From an uncultured Lutibacter sp. (GTDB lineage: Bacteria > Bacteroidota > Bacteroidia > Flavobacteriales > Flavobacteriaceae): a stretch of 7,593 nucleotides of DNA. A program made the position numbers and the translations under genes. The DNA is taken from contig CAJXUO010000061.1 of the NCBI GenBank assembly GCA_913061425.1, positions 1 through 7,593 of the forward strand, given 5' to 3'. Every line of letters starts with the position of its first letter. Within the stretch, counting starts at the first letter, position 1. The notes under the pieces were generated by a model that worked only from the letters and a program-made list of their open reading frames with translations, had not been told where the DNA came from and made no database searches. Shown in pieces: positions 6,077 to 7,593 of this stretch.

Positions 6077-6084
6077 CAAAAGTA
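6077..6084 (-). promoter_or_regulatory. Candidate -7 box of the ybdG promoter
   Basis: On the minus strand this reads TACTTTTG, a full match to the Bacteroidota -7 consensus TAnnTTTG. It lies 26 bp before the ATG at 6050, giving a leader of about 20 nt. No TTG sits at the usual 17-20 nt upstream; the nearest TTTG (6118-6115) is 30 nt away, so the -33 element is weak or absent. The same octamer appears before cinA at 6783-6790. Confidence 0.42.
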
Positions 6085-6157
6085 ATGAAACTATTTGCTT
6101 TTAACTACACATAACAAATACTACTATTATTTCTTTAAATGTATAGTTGTAAATTAA

Positions 6158-6177
6158 CTAAGTGCTAAATTACTTAG
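6158..6177 (-). terminator. Weak hairpin at the 3' end of the TlpA-like gene
   Basis: Arms CTAAGT (6158-6163) and ACTTAG (6172-6177) form a perfect 6-bp stem with an 8-nt loop, spanning the stop codon at 6170-6172. On the minus strand the stem is followed by TTAATTT, a poor U-tract. The low-GC stem makes it a marginal terminator; it may be an mRNA 3'-end structure or chance. Confidence 0.28.
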
Positions 6178-6691
6178 GATATACTTCATCATTTATAACT
6201 TGTATCATTTCTTTGAACTCTTTTGGTTCATAAAGTCTTGAAAGAAAAATGATTTTACCATTTCTATCTAATACAATATTACGAGTAACTCCTGCTTTAG
6301 GATTGGTAAATGATTCGAATATAGAACCGTCTGTATCAATAGTAAATGGATAAGTCACATTCATTTGTTTAATAAATCGCGCTACTTTTTTTGGCTTTTC
6401 TTTTAGATCTATTCCAATCAAAATAAAATCTTTATCTTTAAATCGTTGCCAAACTTCAGTTTCAAGATGTGGCATTTCTTTTCTACATACGCTACACCAA
6501 GAAGCCGTAAATTGTAAGACAACAACTTTGCCTTTTAAACTCTCATTAGTTATTTGGGTACCGTCTAATAAAGAAAAAGAAAGTTCTGGCGCTTGTTCTC
6601 CAACGTTAACCTTATAACCTCTATTGTCTTTGTTTTGTGCAAAATTGAGTTGTGTAAAGCAAAGGAGTGTGATAAAATATATTTTTTTCAT
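6170..6691 (-). CDS. Periplasmic TlpA-like thiol-disulfide oxidoreductase with Thr in place of the cis-Pro
   Basis: A 173-residue exported thioredoxin-fold protein. Residues 1-18 or 1-19 are a Sec signal peptide (MKKIYFITLLCFTQLNFAQ). No lipobox is present, so a soluble periplasmic protein is expected. The mature part has the TlpA/AhpC-TSA layout: VGEQAPELSFSLLDG (30-44), GKVVVLQFTASWCSVCRKEM (54-73) with the redox pair Cys66 and Cys69, LIGIDLKEKP (91-100), and LDRNGKIIFLSRLYEPKEF (141-159). The loop that normally carries the cis-proline (GxPTTFxID) reads GVTRNIVLD (134-142), with Thr136 in the Pro position. TlpA proteins usually keep partner thiols reduced, for instance in cytochrome maturation; the partner here is unknown. 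It is transcribed separately from ybdG (107-bp gap to its longest frame, with its own -7 box) and is divergent from cinA. Confidence 0.92.
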   Translation of the reverse strand: MKKIYFITLLCFTQLNFAQNKDNRGYKVNVGEQAPELSFSLLDGTQITNESLKGKVVVLQFTASWCSVCRKEMPHLETEVWQRFKDKDFILIGIDLKEKPKKVARFIKQMNVTYPFTIDTDGSIFESFTNPKAGVTRNIVLDRNGKIIFLSRLYEPKEFKEMIQVINDEVYPK

Positions 6692-6707
6692 AAGATTAAT
6701 ATTTCTG

Positions 6708-6737
6708 TAAATATAACAAAGGGGATTTTATAAACAA
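6708..6737 (-). promoter_or_regulatory. Candidate promoter of the TlpA-like gene
   Basis: On the minus strand TTG (6737-6735) is followed after a 19-nt spacer by TATATTTA (6715-6708), a 7-of-8 match to TAnnTTTG. Both elements and the spacer fit the Bacteroidota sigma-A pattern. The predicted transcript would start near 6703, leaving a leader of about 11 nt before the ATG at 6691. Confidence 0.5.
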
Positions 6738-6750
6738 GTTAATTATTATG

Positions 6751-6783
6751 AGTTATTGATTGTTCCTTAATAGTTCAATAACT
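6751..6783. repeat. Perfect 9-bp inverted repeat in the TlpA-like/cinA divergent promoter region
   Basis: AGTTATTGA (6751-6759) and TCAATAACT (6775-6783) are exact reverse complements separated by 15 nt. The repeat covers the proposed -33 and spacer of the cinA promoter, reaches the first base of its -7 box, and lies just upstream of the -33 of the opposing gene. That location suits an operator for a dimeric regulator of one or both genes, though a chance dyad in AT-rich DNA is possible. Confidence 0.45.
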
Positions 6784-6790
6784 ACTTTTG
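6760..6790 (+). promoter_or_regulatory. Candidate cinA promoter
   Basis: TTG (6760-6762), a 20-nt spacer and TACTTTTG (6783-6790) form a good Bacteroidota promoter; the -7 box is a full TAnnTTTG match. The box ends only four bases before the cinA ATG at 6795, so transcription would start at or within a few bases of the start codon, giving a leaderless or nearly leaderless mRNA. Confidence 0.48.
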
Positions 6791-6794
6791 TTTT

Positions 6795-7548
6795 ATGAAC
6801 GCAGAAATCATTACAATTGGCGACGAGATTTTAATTGGTCAAATTACAGATACAAATTCTAAATGGATAGCAGAAGAATTAAATAAGATTGGAGTTTCTG
6901 TATTTCAAATTACGTCTATTCAAGATGATAAGCAGCACATTTTAAACGCTCTAAAAGAAGCTGAAACGAGAGCAGATATCATAATTATTACTGGCGGATT
7001 AGGGCCTACAAAAGATGATATTACAAAATATACATTGGCAGAATATTTTGATTCTGAGTTAGAAATTAATGAAGAGGTTGTTGAGTTTATTAAAATAATG
7101 TTTGCTAAAATGAACTACCCTTTTACGGAAGTAAATAGGTTACAAGGGTTGGTGCCAGTTAAATGTACTGTTTTAAAGAACGGATTAGGAACAGCGCCAG
7201 GAATGTGGTTTAGTAAGAACGGAAAAGTGATTGTTTCACTTCCAGGAGTTCCAAATGAAATGAAAGGTTTAATGCTAACGGAAGTTTTACCTCGTATTCA
7301 AGAAAATTTTGAGTTACCCTTTATAATCCATAGAACAATATTGACTTATGGAATGGGAGAGAGTATGGTTGCGGCAAGAATTGAAGATTTAGAAGAGAAT
7401 CTCCCTTCATTTATCAAATTGGCATATTTACCCTCTTATGGAAAACTTAGTTTAAGGCTAAGTGCTAAAGGAGAGGATAAGCAACTTCTTGAAACTAGTT
7501 TAGATAAAGAAATTCAAACACTTAAAACTCTTATTGGTGATATAATTG
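6795..7548 (+). CDS. cinA: CinA, N-terminal part (MoCF-like / ADP-ribose pyrophosphatase domain), cut by the contig end
   Basis: Cytosolic CinA-family protein that in studied members breaks down ADP-ribose and, through a C-terminal PncC domain, deamidates NMN in pyridine-nucleotide salvage. Visible genomic codons are 1-251. Residues 1-170 are the MoCF-biosynthesis-like domain: TIGDEILIGQITDTNSKWIA (7-26), ITGGLGPTKDDITK (65-78), GLGTAPGMWF (130-139), LPGVPNEMKGLM (149-160). Residues about 178-251 begin the middle linker domain (YLPSYGKLSLRLSAKG, 211-226). Full-length members are about 410-425 residues, so the rest of the linker and the whole PncC domain are missing. The loss is technical: Nextera adapter begins at 7549, and the frame stays open through it, so a naive translation ends in the false tail VSYTHLTLPTNREV. 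The ATG at 6795 is the only plausible start. Confidence 0.94.
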
Positions 7549-7593
7549 CTGTCTCTTATACACATCTGACGCTGCCGACGAATAGAGAGGTGT
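7549..7593 (+). other. Illumina Nextera adapter contamination (not genomic)
   Basis: Bases 7549-7567 are CTGTCTCTTATACACATCT, the 19-bp Tn5 mosaic end as read out of an insert. Bases 7568-7581 (GACGCTGCCGACGA) are the reverse complement of the Nextera Read 1 adapter tail. Bases 7582-7589 (ATAGAGAG) are the reverse complement of the standard i5 index CTCTCTAT (S502/N502). Bases 7590-7593 (GTGT) are the first four bases of the reverse-complemented P5 sequence. The order and spacing match a read running through the insert into the adapter. Genomic sequence ends at 7548, give or take chance identity at the junction. Confidence 0.98.

Noticed and set aside
7549..7567. End of a Tn5-type transposon (19-bp mosaic end) inserted in cinA
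   Set aside because: The hyperactive mosaic end is a laboratory sequence, and it is followed directly by the Nextera Read 1 tail, an i5 index and P5 bases. No 9-bp target duplication or transposon interior can be seen. Library adapter explains every base.
1..7593. CRISPR array, tRNA/rRNA, insertion sequence, toxin-antitoxin or defence system
   Set aside because: No regularly spaced repeats, cloverleaf-like segments, transposase motifs or toxin/nuclease motifs were seen on either strand. The genes are mostly housekeeping.

Overview
This is an ordinary chromosomal stretch from a member of the Bacteroidota, most likely a Flavobacteriaceae species. The support is strong AT-richness, gene starts without Shine-Dalgarno sequences, promoter-like TAnnTTTG boxes close to start codons, a menaquinone (men) pathway, and a TlpA-type thioredoxin of the kind common in this phylum. 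I found no mobile element, CRISPR array, RNA gene or defence system, and no convincing new multi-gene system.

Layout, left to right. Bases 1-1196 (+) hold the C-terminal two thirds of menD, cut by the window edge. It is followed by a short S1/winged-helix protein (1292-1714, +) that matches only the C-terminal half of the CvfB family. Facing it, with the two stop codons overlapping in TTAA, is a secreted esterase-fold protein (1711-2865, -) that lacks its catalytic Ser and any possible catalytic His. A 280-bp gap with inverted repeats and a possible outer-membrane-protein relic leads to menB (3146-3985, +). A two-helix membrane miniprotein (3987-4175) and a fumarylacetoacetate hydrolase (FAH)-family enzyme (4194-4802) probably share menB's transcript. 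A YbdG-type mechanosensitive channel (4806-6050, -) runs tail-to-tail against that operon. Then come a periplasmic TlpA-like thioredoxin (6170-6691, -) and, divergent from it, the 5' part of cinA (6795-7548, +).

The last 45 bases (7549-7593) are not genomic. They are Illumina Nextera adapter: the Tn5 mosaic end, the Read 1 adapter tail, an 8-base i5 index and the first bases of P5. The window therefore ends at a contig end carrying adapter read-through, and cinA is cut there artificially.

How the genes work together. MenD and MenB catalyse two steps of menaquinone synthesis, the respiratory quinone of this phylum. MenB carries the Asp that marks the bicarbonate-independent class. The FAH-family enzyme suggests 2-oxoacid (acylpyruvate or oxaloacetate) clean-up next to quinone synthesis. 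YbdG serves osmotic protection, the TlpA-like protein periplasmic thiol redox, and CinA pyridine-nucleotide repair. Points worth a second look are the adapter, the pseudo-esterase, the half-length CvfB-like protein, the 9-bp inverted repeat in the thioredoxin/cinA promoter region, and the missing cis-proline in the thioredoxin.
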